Shown: one piece after another, positions 22,291 to 32,360 of the stretch
How positions within the stretch are numbered: position 1 is the first letter of the stretch
Layout of the letters: each line of letters opens with the position of its first letter
NCBI GenBank assembly: GCA_021203515.1
Contig: JAJQAY010000124.1
Span: 1-64,000, forward strand
Source of the DNA: Bacteroides sp.
Lineage (GTDB): Bacteria; Bacteroidota; Bacteroidia; Bacteroidales; Bacteroidaceae
Length of the DNA stretch: 64,000 bases
Direction: 5' to 3'
Program-made: the position numbers and the translations under genes
Notes under the pieces: model-generated
The model's input: the letters and a program-made list of their open reading frames with translations, nothing else
Databases searched by the model: none
Told to the model about the DNA's origin: nothing

Positions 22291-22326
22291 TAGATGCCCG
22301 GCATAGAAATATGCCGGGCATCTATT
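22291..22326 (+). terminator. Rho-independent terminator
   Basis: tagatgcccggcatagaaatatgccgggcatcta followed by tttatt. Confidence 0.85.
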
Positions 22327-22379
22327 TATTCACGTCAAAAAGAAGTACTTTCGCAAAAAGTATCAGAAGAAGACTCTGT

Positions 22380-23444
22380 ATGAAGAATATTTATCTTATA
22401 TATTTCCTGCTTATCGTGCTGTCTGCTTGTGGTGGTAAAAAATCGGATACGGTTACCCTGAGCGGAGAAATCAAAGGATTGGGGAATGACACCCTTTATA
22501 TCTATGGTGCGGACAAAATGTACGACCGCATGGATACGCTGCCCGTCAAGGATGATAAGTTCACCGCAACCCTGTCTCTGGATACTCTGGTAGCGACTTG
22601 GCTGTTGTTCAGTGACGGCACCCGATATCCTCTTTTTATGAATAAAGGAAACAAGATACACATCAAAGGTTCTGCTGCCGAACCCGATATATTGGAAATA
22701 ACGGGAAATACCTTTAATGAAGAGCTGACTGACTTCCAAAGAGAATTAAAAGGATTGGGCAAGCCTTCCGAGAAAGTACTGGAAGAGAAAGCCGGCAACT
22801 TTATCAATGCTCATCATTCTTCATTAGTAAGCATTTACCTGCTGGACAAGTATTTCGTACAAAAGCCCCAGCCTGACTATGCCCAAATCAAAGAACTCAC
22901 CGAGCAGATGATGGGAGAACTGAAAGACCGTCCTTATATCGACGAACTACTCGACCGCATTCAGGAAGAAGAAAAAGTTGCCGTAGGAAAGAGCACGCCT
23001 TTTTTCCGTATGGCGAATGCCAAAGGCAAACAAATCAATCGTGCCGACTTTAAAGACCAATACCTGTTAATCCACTTCTGGGCATCCTGGGATACAGTAA
23101 GCCGGGATAGCAATGCCATCTATCGCCGAATATACAAGAAGGAAGAGAAAAACAAGAAGTTCGCCCTATTGGGAGTTTCCTTCGATATAGACAAAGAGAA
23201 ATGGCAGCAAGCCACTAAAGCGGATACATTGAAGTGTGAGCAAGTTTGCGACTTCTCCGGTTGGAATGCGGAAATCACAAAGCTATTCGCCATTCGAGCC
23301 TTGCCTGCCAATATACTGCTAAGTCCTGCCGGAAGAATTGAAGGAAGGAACATGAGCAGCGACGCCATTGAAAAGAAGCTGAAACAGATTGAGGAAGAAG
23401 AAGAAGCGAAAGAAAAAGCAAAGAAGAAAACAGCGAAGCGATAG
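22380..23444 (+). CDS. Thioredoxin-like / DUF4369 lipoprotein
   Basis: MKNIYLIYFLLIVLSACGGKKSDTVTLSGEIKGLGNDTLYIYG... plus TlpA-like C-terminal fold (LIHFWASWDTVSRDS; no CxxC). Confidence 0.8.
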   Translation: MKNIYLIYFLLIVLSACGGKKSDTVTLSGEIKGLGNDTLYIYGADKMYDRMDTLPVKDDKFTATLSLDTLVATWLLFSDGTRYPLFMNKGNKIHIKGSAAEPDILEITGNTFNEELTDFQRELKGLGKPSEKVLEEKAGNFINAHHSSLVSIYLLDKYFVQKPQPDYAQIKELTEQMMGELKDRPYIDELLDRIQEEEKVAVGKSTPFFRMANAKGKQINRADFKDQYLLIHFWASWDTVSRDSNAIYRRIYKKEEKNKKFALLGVSFDIDKEKWQQATKADTLKCEQVCDFSGWNAEITKLFAIRALPANILLSPAGRIEGRNMSSDAIEKKLKQIEEEEEAKEKAKKKTAKR

Positions 23445-23452
23445 CCGTTGTC

Positions 23453-23489
23453 AAATCACTAATCACTAACAACTAATCACTAAAATCAC
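23453..23489. repeat. Direct (CTAATCA)n heptamer array abutting the GTG start of the comM-like gene
   Basis: tcaaatcactaatcactaacaactaatcactaaaatcac|gtg. Confidence 0.75.
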
Positions 23490-25028
23490 GTGCTTACCAA
23501 AGTTTTTGGAGCGGCTGTTCAAGGTATTGATGCAACCCTCATCACTATCGAAGTCAACAGCTCTAGAGGCTGTATGTTTTATCTCGTAGGATTGCCGGAC
23601 TCGGCAGTCAAGGAAAGCCATCAACGTATCATATCCGCCCTTCAGGTGAACGGATACCGGATGCCTACAAGCAATATCGTCATCAATATGGCACCGGCTG
23701 ATATTCGTAAAGAAGGTTCCGCCTACGACCTGCCGCTGACAATCGGTATGTTAGGCGCCAGCGAGGTCATCCAATCCGACAAACTGGAACGCTATCTGTT
23801 AATGGGCGAACTCAGTCTGGACGGTAGCCTGCAACCCATCAAGGGAGCACTGCCCATTGCCATCAAAGCAAGGGAGTTGGGATTCGAAGGCGTAATCATC
23901 CCCAAGCAGAATGCCCGCGAGGCAGCCGTGGTAAACAATATAAAGGTTTACGGAGTAGGAAATCTCAAAGAAGTCATCGAGTTCTTCAACGGGAAACGGG
24001 AATTAGAGCCGACACTGGCCAATACCCGCGAAGAGTTCTATGCCCAACAATACGACTCCGAACTGGACTTTGCCGATGTGAAAGGGCAGGAAAACGTGAA
24101 GCGTGCACTCGAAGTAGCGGCAGCAGGCGGACACAACATTCTTCTGATTGGGGCTCCCGGCAGCGGGAAATCTATGCTCGCCAAACGGCTTCCCTCCATT
24201 CTTCCCCCACTCTCATTGGGCGAAAGCCTTGAAACAACCAAGATACATTCCGTTGCCGGAAAGTTGGGAAAAGAAGGCGGCCTCATTTCCAAACGCCCTT
24301 TCCGCGACCCGCACCACACTATTTCTACCGTAGCCATGACCGGAGGCGGAAGCTTCCCCCAACCGGGTGAAATCAGCTTGGCACACAATGGCGTTCTATT
24401 CCTTGACGAACTGCCCGAGTTTAACCGCAGTGTACTCGAAGCGCTGCGCCAACCGTTGGAAGACCGGAAGATTACCATCTCCCGCGTCAAGTGCAACGTA
24501 GAATATCCGGCAAGCTTTACCCTTGCCGCATCCATGAACCCTTGCCCCTGCGGATACTACAACTATCCCACCAAAGCCTGCGTATGCAGTCCGGGCCAGG
24601 TGCAGAAATACCTGAACCGTATCTCGGGTCCTTTACTCGACCGTATCGACCTGCAGATAGAAGTGATACCCGTCCCTTTTGAGAAGATGTCGGACGCACA
24701 ACCCAGTGAGTCAAGCTCCAAAATCCGCGAACGAGTGGTAGCCGCCCGGCAAATCCAAGCCGCCAGATATGCAGATACTCCCGGTGTCTACTGCAACGCA
24801 CAGATGAACAGCAAGTTGCTCGCCCGCTATGCCCGTCCGGATGATAAAGGTCTCGAATTATTAAAGAATGCCATGTCACGCCTCAACCTATCTGCCCGTG
24901 CCTACGACCGTATATTAAAGGTATCGCGCACCATTGCCAACCTTGAAAGCAGCGAATGGATACAACCGTCGCACTTGGCAGAAGCCATTGGATACAGAAA
25001 TCTGGATAGGGAGGACTGGGCAGGATAG
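23490..25028 (+). CDS. comM: YifB/ComM family Mg-chelatase-like AAA ATPase
   Basis: MLTKVFGAAVQGIDATLITIEV...NILLIGAPGSGKSMLAKRLPSILPPL...LFLDELPEFNRSVLEALRQPLE; GTG start. Confidence 0.93.
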   Translation: MLTKVFGAAVQGIDATLITIEVNSSRGCMFYLVGLPDSAVKESHQRIISALQVNGYRMPTSNIVINMAPADIRKEGSAYDLPLTIGMLGASEVIQSDKLERYLLMGELSLDGSLQPIKGALPIAIKARELGFEGVIIPKQNAREAAVVNNIKVYGVGNLKEVIEFFNGKRELEPTLANTREEFYAQQYDSELDFADVKGQENVKRALEVAAAGGHNILLIGAPGSGKSMLAKRLPSILPPLSLGESLETTKIHSVAGKLGKEGGLISKRPFRDPHHTISTVAMTGGGSFPQPGEISLAHNGVLFLDELPEFNRSVLEALRQPLEDRKITISRVKCNVEYPASFTLAASMNPCPCGYYNYPTKACVCSPGQVQKYLNRISGPLLDRIDLQIEVIPVPFEKMSDAQPSESSSKIRERVVAARQIQAARYADTPGVYCNAQMNSKLLARYARPDDKGLELLKNAMSRLNLSARAYDRILKVSRTIANLESSEWIQPSHLAEAIGYRNLDREDWAG

Positions 25029-25041
25029 TCCTTGAGGACTG

Positions 25042-26111
25042 CTAAGAGTGAAGCCTCTCCAAATGGCAGAAGAGCAATTCCCCCTCAGCATCCCGCAAGT
25101 GCATACCATTCCCCTCGCAATAGCGGAACAGACTACAATCGGCACAAGCGCCTTTCTTCATCCATTCCCGGTTGCGGAAAGGCTGGAAACGATGTTCCCA
25201 CACCTCCATGAAATCATCGTGATAGATATTTCCCTGATGAAAGTCACTACGGATACTGGGACAGCCCGATATGGAACCGTCTGCCAAGACAGAGCCGACA
25301 CTAATTCCGGCATTACAAGAGAAGAAACTGTCGCGCACCTCGCCTTCATCGTTGCCCAAGAAGCCTTCACAACCATAATCCACGTGCATCTTCCCTTCTT
25401 TACGGGTACGCTTGATAAATTCCATCACTCCCGTAAATTCCTCATTACTCAGTTGAAACTCCGGATGTGTCGCCGCACGCCCCATCGGAAAGATGGTAAA
25501 CAAACGCCACCGACGCACACCGATACGATATAGAGAAGTTTTCAGTTCATCCAGATAAGAATAATTACGCCGATTGACACAAGTCACCACATCCCACGCC
25601 AACTCAGGTTCATGCACCAGCATCTTAATTGCCTCCATCGCCTTGTCGTGGCTCTCCGGATGCCCTCGCAGTCAGTTGTGCGCTTCCGCAAAACCGTCCA
25701 AACTGATAGTAACCGAATGAAGTCCCGCCGACATCAACCGCTGCAAACGTTTAGCGTTCAGGTAAGCCCGTTGGATACCAGTCCCCAGGGATAACCGCGT
25801 CGGTAGAGTTCCAGCCCCACTTCTTCCAGGTCTTCACGCATCAGCGGTTCACCACCGGTCACGATGATGCTCACCTCGTTCGGATTGATATGCGGAGTGA
25901 TGGAGTCTATCACACGCAGAAAGTCGGCAGCCGGCATATCTTTTGTTTCAAGCATCCGTTTGCAGTCGCTACCGCAATGCTTGCAATGCAGATTGCAACG
26001 CAGGGTACACTCCCAAAACAACTGCCTCAACGGATGCAGTTCCTTCAGGTTGTTGCGCATCTTCCGCGCAACCTCCAATGCCAGGCGTTTACGAATAGAG
26101 AGAGTTCCCAC
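25042..26111 (-). pseudogene. Radical SAM/SPASM enzyme of an rSAM/lipoprotein system (TIGR04133-like), with frameshift ~25763 and in-frame TGA at 25672-25674
   Basis: CNLHCKHC cluster motif, TGGEPLMREDL; SPASM region CNAGISVGSVLADGSISGCPSI...CADCSLFRYCEG. Confidence 0.85.
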
Positions 26112-26118
26112 CAGCCTA

Positions 26119-26577
26119 TCAGTCTTTCTTTTTCAGTTTAAAGTTAATCTCCTTACTGTCTTTTCCTTCATACCAACCACTTCCGCCGGTCGGGTTCATC
26201 TTGACAACGGTAGAATCAGACTTATACGTACCCGAAAGATCTTCGCAGATAACACGGAAATTCCTGTAGCCAGTAATGGATTTCTGATAAAGATACTCTC
26301 CGTTCTCCTTGGTGTAAACCGTATCGGGAATAATACGATTGTATAAATCATTGGTTGCAGGCGCCATATTCTTTACAAGAATGCGGGCATCAGGCACAAT
26401 CTGTTGCTGCTCGTTCATCACCTTGCCTTTAATTTCATATTTGGCATAAGGAGTCCCATATTCACATCGCCCGGTTCCCATGCCATTCTCGTCGCATGTA
26501 GTAAACCCCAACAGTACCAACACACCGGAGAGTATTCCGTTGTACCCTTGAAGCCATCGTTTTTCCCCTTTCTTCAT
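26119..26577 (-). CDS. Radical SAM-associated putative lipoprotein (TIGR04134-like)
   Basis: Adjacent to rSAM, same strand; MKKGEKRWLQGYNGILSGVLVLLGFTTCDENG...YGTPYAKYEIKGKV. Confidence 0.75.
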   Translation of the reverse strand: MKKGEKRWLQGYNGILSGVLVLLGFTTCDENGMGTGRCEYGTPYAKYEIKGKVMNEQQQIVPDARILVKNMAPATNDLYNRIIPDTVYTKENGEYLYQKSITGYRNFRVICEDLSGTYKSDSTVVKMNPTGGSGWYEGKDSKEINFKLKKKD

Positions 26578-26759
26578 AACGCGTTACAGTTTAAGTTATA
26601 TCTTATAAACGTCTGCCGAAAGAAAATACTGCACAACTCCCTTCTTTTTAACATAAAGATTAATAATAGACCTTTTTTATCGTTTCCTCATCCGGGCAAT
26701 CTCTGTCTAAAATACTCTTTTCACTATATTTGTATAAATTACGTTCATGAAAGACGCGT

Positions 26760-27446
26760 ATGTATAACATTTTAATTATAGAAGATGAGAAACGGGTTAC
26801 CGACTTACTGAAAGCCGGACTGGAAGAGAACGGCTATCAGACGATGGTTGCCTACGACGGAGCAATGGGGCTGCGCCTTTTCCAGTCAAACTCATTCCAA
26901 CTGGTTATTTCGGACATCATCCTCCCCAAACTGGACGGTTTCGAACTGAGCAAGGAGATACGCAAACTCAATGCGGAAGTTCCAATCCTGATACTTACCG
27001 CCCTGGGATCTACCGACGACAAACTGGATGGCTTCGACGCCGGAGCCGACGACTACATGACAAAACCGTTCGACTTCCGCGAACTGAACGCCCGCATCAA
27101 GGTCTTGCTGAAGAGGAACACCCGCCCGCTCGTCGCTCCCCCGGAGAAAATAGTCTATGCCGACCTGGTTATCGACCTTAACAAAAGGGAGGTGATGCGC
27201 AACAATATTCCCATCAAACTATCCCCCAAAGAATATAATCTATTGCTATATATGACCGAGAATGCCGAGAAAGTCATCAGCTGCATAGAGATTGCAGAGA
27301 AGGTGTGGAACACCCATTTCGACACGGGAACGAACTTCATCGACGTCTGCGTTAACTACCTGCGTAAGAAAATAGACAAAGAATTCGACGTCAAACTCAT
27401 CCATACAAAACCGGGAGTAGGATTTATCTTCACCAACCAACCATGA
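26760..27446 (+). CDS. OmpR-family response regulator
   Basis: IIEDEKRVTDLLKAGLEENGY...DIILPKLDGFEL..., Trans_reg_C domain. Confidence 0.95.
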   Translation: MYNILIIEDEKRVTDLLKAGLEENGYQTMVAYDGAMGLRLFQSNSFQLVISDIILPKLDGFELSKEIRKLNAEVPILILTALGSTDDKLDGFDAGADDYMTKPFDFRELNARIKVLLKRNTRPLVAPPEKIVYADLVIDLNKREVMRNNIPIKLSPKEYNLLLYMTENAEKVISCIEIAEKVWNTHFDTGTNFIDVCVNYLRKKIDKEFDVKLIHTKPGVGFIFTNQP

Positions 27447-28812
27447 AAATAAGAACGGCACTCACCCTTAAGAATACATTCGTCACGGCAGCCGTATTCC
27501 TGCTGTGCATGGTCATGATTTATATGGTGAGCGAACGCACCCGCAGCCAGACCTTCTTCCACGATTTGAAAAGCGAGGCTGTCACCAAAGCGCACCTGTT
27601 CCTCCAAAACCAGGTAGACGCCCAAACCATGCAGTCCATTACCTGAATAACAAGAAATTCATCAACGAAGTAGAAGTTGCCGTCTACACCACCGACTTCG
27701 ACATGCTCTACCACGATGCCATACAAAACGACATCATCAAGGAAGACCGGAAAATGATAGACAAAATCTTGCGCGAGAAGGAAATTGAGTTCTACGTCGG
27801 CAAGTATCAGGGCATCGGCATGCTCTACTCGTTCGAAGGAAAAGACTACATCGTCACCGCCGCCGCTTACGACGGTTACGGCTACAACAACTTGTTTGAG
27901 CTGCGGGACACCTTACTCATCTTGTTTATCGTCGGCCTGTCGCTACTGTTCATCACCGGCTATATCCTGGCCCGCACCGCCCTGAAGCCTATCCGCGACA
28001 TCGTCAGAGAGGCCGAAACCATCACCGCCTTCCACATCGACCAGCGGCTTCCCGTCAAAAACAAGAATGACGAACTGGGTGAACTCAGCACCGCCTTCAA
28101 TGCCCTGTTGGAACGATTGGAAGTCTCGTTCAACTCGCAAAAGATGTTTGTCAGCAACGTTTCCCATGAGCTGCGAACTCCCTTGGCAGCGCTTATCGCC
28201 GAACTGGACTTGTCCCTGCAAAAGGAGCGCACGGAAGAGCAATATCGCACCGCCATGCAGAATGCCCTGCAAGATGCGCAACGAATGACAAAACTGATAG
28301 ATGGCCTGCTCAACCTTGCCAAAGCCGATTATCAGAAAGAACAAATCAAGATGCAGGAAATCCGTCTGGACGAGCTGCCGCTCGATGCGCGGGAATTTAT
28401 CTTCAGGGCGCACCCGGATTATAACATTGAACTGCTGTTTGAGCAGGAAGAAGCCGACGATGACCATCTGATTACCGTAATGGGCAACATCTATCTGCTG
28501 AACATCGCCTTCTCAAACCTGATAGAGAACAACTGCAAATACTCCGCCGATAAGTCCTCGTTCGTGCAAATATCCTTCTGGGACAAATGGACGATTATCC
28601 GCTTGTCCGACGACGGCGTGGGTATGTCGAAAGCCGACAAGCAGCACCTATTCACCTTGTTCTACAGAGGAGAACAGGAGCATACGGTAGAAGGCCACGG
28701 CATCGGAATGGCGTTGGCACAGAAGATTATTCACCTGCACCAGGGCAATATCGCCGTACATTCGGAAGAAGGCAAGGGTACCACCTTTGTCATTGAGTTG
28801 CCTCACATCTAG
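27443..28812 (+). pseudogene. HAMP-containing sensor histidine kinase, frameshifted at ~27639
   Basis: MKIRTALTLKNTFVTAAVFLL...LQNQVDAQTMQSI / YLNNKKFINEVEVAVYTTDFDMLYHD...VSNVSHELRTPLAALIAE...GHGIGMALAQKIIHLHQG. Confidence 0.85.
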
Positions 28813-29503
28813 AAGTCTTCGTGGAGTGAAATCCTCGTCTCCCATCCGGCACTGAATACGCCTGCCTGCGAACGCAGACGGGATACCAACAAGTCCAGCA
28901 AATCCTTGTGGGCGCCCAACGTCTCCATATCGCAATAAACCATAATCCGCTCCTCTTTTTCCTTATAATATAAGGAGTTCAACTTTACGTCGGTATCGAA
29001 CGAGAGCGTATCCATTATCAACTGCCTCACTTTATTCGCTATATCCGGAAGGCATTCGACGCTGATGGCGTAATGGTATACATTGGTCGCCCTCCTCTCC
29101 ATGAAAAGGCACAAGGGGCGGAAAAGGCAATGCGTCATCAGTACGCATATCACCAGAACAAACGATTCGGCATACAACCCCACACCCGCCAAGGTGCCGC
29201 AAGCCGCAGAGCACCAGATTGTGGCTGCCGTATTCAGCCCCCGCACGGTAAAGCCATCCTTCAAGATAAGTCCCCCACCCAGGAAGCCAATGCCTGAAAC
29301 AATTTGTGCCGCCACGCGGGAGGGGTCTCCACTGCCGGAAACCATCGCATAAGACACTACGGTAAAAGCGGCTGCCCCACCGATACCAGGATATTTGTCC
29401 GCAATCCGGCATTACGCTGCCGGTATTGCCGCTCCAAACCGATAAGCATGCCCATCAGAAAAGCACAACCTATCCTTGTCAAGTAATCAAGAAATAAAAC
29501 CAT
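28809..29503 (-). pseudogene. MgtC/SapB family protein, frameshifted at ~29375-29378
   Basis: MVLFLDYLTRIGCAFLMGMLIGLERQYRQRNAGLRTNILVSVG / AAAFTVVSYAMVSGSGDPSRVAAQIVSGIGFLGGGLILKDG. Confidence 0.85.
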
Positions 29504-29590
29504 AGGTTTTTTTTTGCAAAAGTACGTTCACACCAATGAAATACATATTAAATTTCGATTAAGTTTTCATTAGAAATCCATTAGCATTGG

Positions 29591-29630
29591 TTCTAATAGT
29601 TTTCTAATACCGCTCTAATAGTTTTCTAAC
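29591..29630 (+). promoter_or_regulatory. Four TTCTAAT half-sites at 11-bp spacing upstream of mgtA (tandem-operator type)
   Basis: TTCTAAT 29591, TTCTAAT 29602, CTCTAAT 29613, TTCTAAC 29624. Confidence 0.7.
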
Positions 29631-29652
29631 AGTCGTGTCGGAATGTCTTCCT

Positions 29653-29660
29653 TACCTTTG
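29653..29660 (+). promoter_or_regulatory. Candidate -7 box TACCTTTG of mgtA
   Basis: TACCTTTG matches TAnnTTTG, 23 bp downstream of the last half-site. Confidence 0.55.
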
Positions 29661-29711
29661 CAGCGCCCTGGCGGAGAAACATAGTAATAATTCGTAAAAA
29701 GAGAAAGCACC

Positions 29712-32360
29712 ATGTGGAAGAAGAAAAAGCGTAAGATACAATTTGCCTTTAATGCCGAGAAGGTATTTCTGGCAGCAGCCCAGCCACTCGGTTCGGTGTT
29801 CAACTATTTCCTAACCACCCCAATCGGCCTCAATGAAGAAGAAGTGGAGAAGAGGCAGTCGCTTTATGGAAAGAACGAAGTGGAGCACGAGAAGAAGAAG
29901 AACCCGATAGCTACATTCGTCCGGGCGTTTATCAACCCGTTTATCGGCGTACTGACCATATTGGTCATCGTTTCATTTATCCTGGACGTGCTCGTGGCCG
30001 ATGTAGGCGACCAGGACTGGACGGCCATCATCATCATTTCAATCATGGTGGTGTCCAGCGTCATCCTCCGCTTCTGGCAGGAGTGGAAGGCGAATGCTTC
30101 GAGCGAAGCCCTGCTGAAAATAGTGACCAACACCTGCTATGTGAAGCGGGCGGGCAATCACGATGAAGAAATCAGTATCTCGCAACTCATACCCGGAGAC
30201 ATCGTCATGATAGCCGCCGGAGACATGATACCTGCCGACCTGCGCATTATCGAGGCCAAAGACTTGTTCGTCAGCCAGGCATCGCTCACCGGTGAGTCCG
30301 ACCCTATAGAGAAACGCCCGGAAGCTAAAGGAAAGATGTACGGCAAGGGAAGCGTGGTGGAGTTGGACAACATCTGCTACATGAACTCGAACGTAGTCAG
30401 CGGCTCGGCCACGGGCATCGTTTTCCAAACGGGTAACAATACTTATCTGGGCACCATCGCCAAGAGCATCGTGGGGCACCGGGCAGCCACGGCTTTCGAC
30501 AAGGGCATCAACAAGGTGAGTTTCCTGCTCATCCGCTTTATGCTGGTGATGATGCCGTTCGTGTTCCTCGTAAACGGTGTGACGAAAGGCGACTGGTTGG
30601 AGGCGTTCATCTTCGCCGTATCGGTGGCCGTGGGACTAACGCCTGAAATGCTGCCGATGATTGTGACCGCCAACCTCTCCAAAGGCGCGGTGGCCATGTC
30701 GAAGAAGAAGACCATCGTAAAAGACCTGAACGCCATCCAGAACTTCGGTGCCATAAACATCCTCTGCACCGACAAGACCGGCACACTGACCTGCGACCAG
30801 ATTGTACTGGAGAAATACATCAATGCCGACGGCAGTAGCGATGACCAAAAGCGCATCCTGCGTCATGCCTACTTCAACAGCTTCTTCCAGACGGGACTGA
30901 AGAACCTGATGGATAAGGCAATTCTCTCGCACGTCAAGGAACTATCGCTAGAGTATCTGAAAGATAATTATAAGAAAGTAGACGAAATTCCGTTCGACTT
31001 CACCCGTCGCCGGATGTCGGTGGTGGTGGAAGACAAGCAGGGAAAACGCCAGATTATTACCAAAGGGGCCGTGGAAGAGATACTCGACATCTGCTCTTAT
31101 GCCGAGTTCGACGGGGAGGTGCATCCGTTCACCCCGGAACTGAAAGCGAAAGCCAGGGAAATCAGCGAACAGATGAACAAGCAGGGCATGCGCGTGCTTG
31201 CCGTCACCCAGAAAAGCTATCCTGAGAAGGAACGTGATTTCTCCGTGGAAGATGAAAAAGACATGGTGCTGATTGGGTATCTGGCTTTCCTCGACCCGCC
31301 CAAGCAGTCGGCTGCAAGTGCCATCAAGCAATTGCACGAGCATGGTGTAGAGGTCAAAGTACTGTCCGGAGACAACGACGCGGTGGTGCGCACCATTGCC
31401 CGGCAAGTGGGCATCGACACCAGCAATGCGCTGACCGGCATGGAACTGGAAGCTATGACTCTTGAAGAGCAACGCAAGGCAGTCCTCGAAACGACCGTGT
31501 TCTCCAAACTGACCCCGATGCAGAAGACGCAGATTATTACGCTGCTTCAGGAGCAGGACAATACAGTCGGCTTCTTGGGAGACGGAATAAACGATGCGGC
31601 GGCCCTACGTCAGTCGGACATCGGCATCTCGGTCGACTCAGCGGTGGATATAGCCAAAGAGAGTGCAGACATCATCTTGCTGGAGAAGGATTTAATGGTA
31701 TTGGAAGACGGTGTGCTCGAAGGGCGCAAGACTTTCGGCAACATTACCAAGTACATCAAGATGACGGCAAGTTCCAATTTCGGAAACATGTTCAGCGTGA
31801 TGGCGGCAAGTGCCTTCCTGCCTTTCCTGCCCATGCTGCCCATCCATCTGCTGGTGCAGAACTTGTTGTACGACATCTCGCAAACCACCATACCGTTCGA
31901 CCGCATGGACCCGGAATATCTGCGCAAGCCCCGCAAATGGGATGCTTCGGACCTGAGCCGGTTCATGATATGTATCGGCCCGATAAGTTCCATTTTCGAC
32001 ATCGTGACTTATCTGGTGATGTGGTATGCCTTCGGATGCAACTCGGTGGAGCATCAGACGTTGTTCCAGTCGGGCTGGTTCATCGAAGGGTTGCTCTCGC
32101 AGACGCTGATAGTGCATATGATACGTACACGGAAAATTCCGTTTATCCAGAGCCGGGCGTCCTGGCAGGTAACGGGGCTTACCGCGCTGATTATGGCGGT
32201 CGGCATTGCCATACCGTTCTCGCCTTTCGGAAGTTCTATCGGCCTGGAGCCGTTGCCATTGAACTACTTCCCCTGGCTGATAGGTATCCTGCTATCCTAT
32301 TGCATACTGACGCAACTCGTAAAGAACTGGTATATCCGCCGCTTCGTTAAATGGTTATAA
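29712..32360 (+). CDS. mgtA: Magnesium-translocating P-type ATPase
   Basis: 882 aa; CTDKTGTLTCDQIVLEKY phosphorylation motif, VGFLGDGINDAAALRQSDIGISV. Confidence 0.95.
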   Translation: MWKKKKRKIQFAFNAEKVFLAAAQPLGSVFNYFLTTPIGLNEEEVEKRQSLYGKNEVEHEKKKNPIATFVRAFINPFIGVLTILVIVSFILDVLVADVGDQDWTAIIIISIMVVSSVILRFWQEWKANASSEALLKIVTNTCYVKRAGNHDEEISISQLIPGDIVMIAAGDMIPADLRIIEAKDLFVSQASLTGESDPIEKRPEAKGKMYGKGSVVELDNICYMNSNVVSGSATGIVFQTGNNTYLGTIAKSIVGHRAATAFDKGINKVSFLLIRFMLVMMPFVFLVNGVTKGDWLEAFIFAVSVAVGLTPEMLPMIVTANLSKGAVAMSKKKTIVKDLNAIQNFGAINILCTDKTGTLTCDQIVLEKYINADGSSDDQKRILRHAYFNSFFQTGLKNLMDKAILSHVKELSLEYLKDNYKKVDEIPFDFTRRRMSVVVEDKQGKRQIITKGAVEEILDICSYAEFDGEVHPFTPELKAKAREISEQMNKQGMRVLAVTQKSYPEKERDFSVEDEKDMVLIGYLAFLDPPKQSAASAIKQLHEHGVEVKVLSGDNDAVVRTIARQVGIDTSNALTGMELEAMTLEEQRKAVLETTVFSKLTPMQKTQIITLLQEQDNTVGFLGDGINDAAALRQSDIGISVDSAVDIAKESADIILLEKDLMVLEDGVLEGRKTFGNITKYIKMTASSNFGNMFSVMAASAFLPFLPMLPIHLLVQNLLYDISQTTIPFDRMDPEYLRKPRKWDASDLSRFMICIGPISSIFDIVTYLVMWYAFGCNSVEHQTLFQSGWFIEGLLSQTLIVHMIRTRKIPFIQSRASWQVTGLTALIMAVGIAIPFSPFGSSIGLEPLPLNYFPWLIGILLSYCILTQLVKNWYIRRFVKWL

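Noticed and set aside
25672-25674. Selenocysteine TGA in the rSAM gene
   Set aside because: Context HN-x-LRG fits Trp in rSAM enzymes and a second frameshift is present in the same gene.
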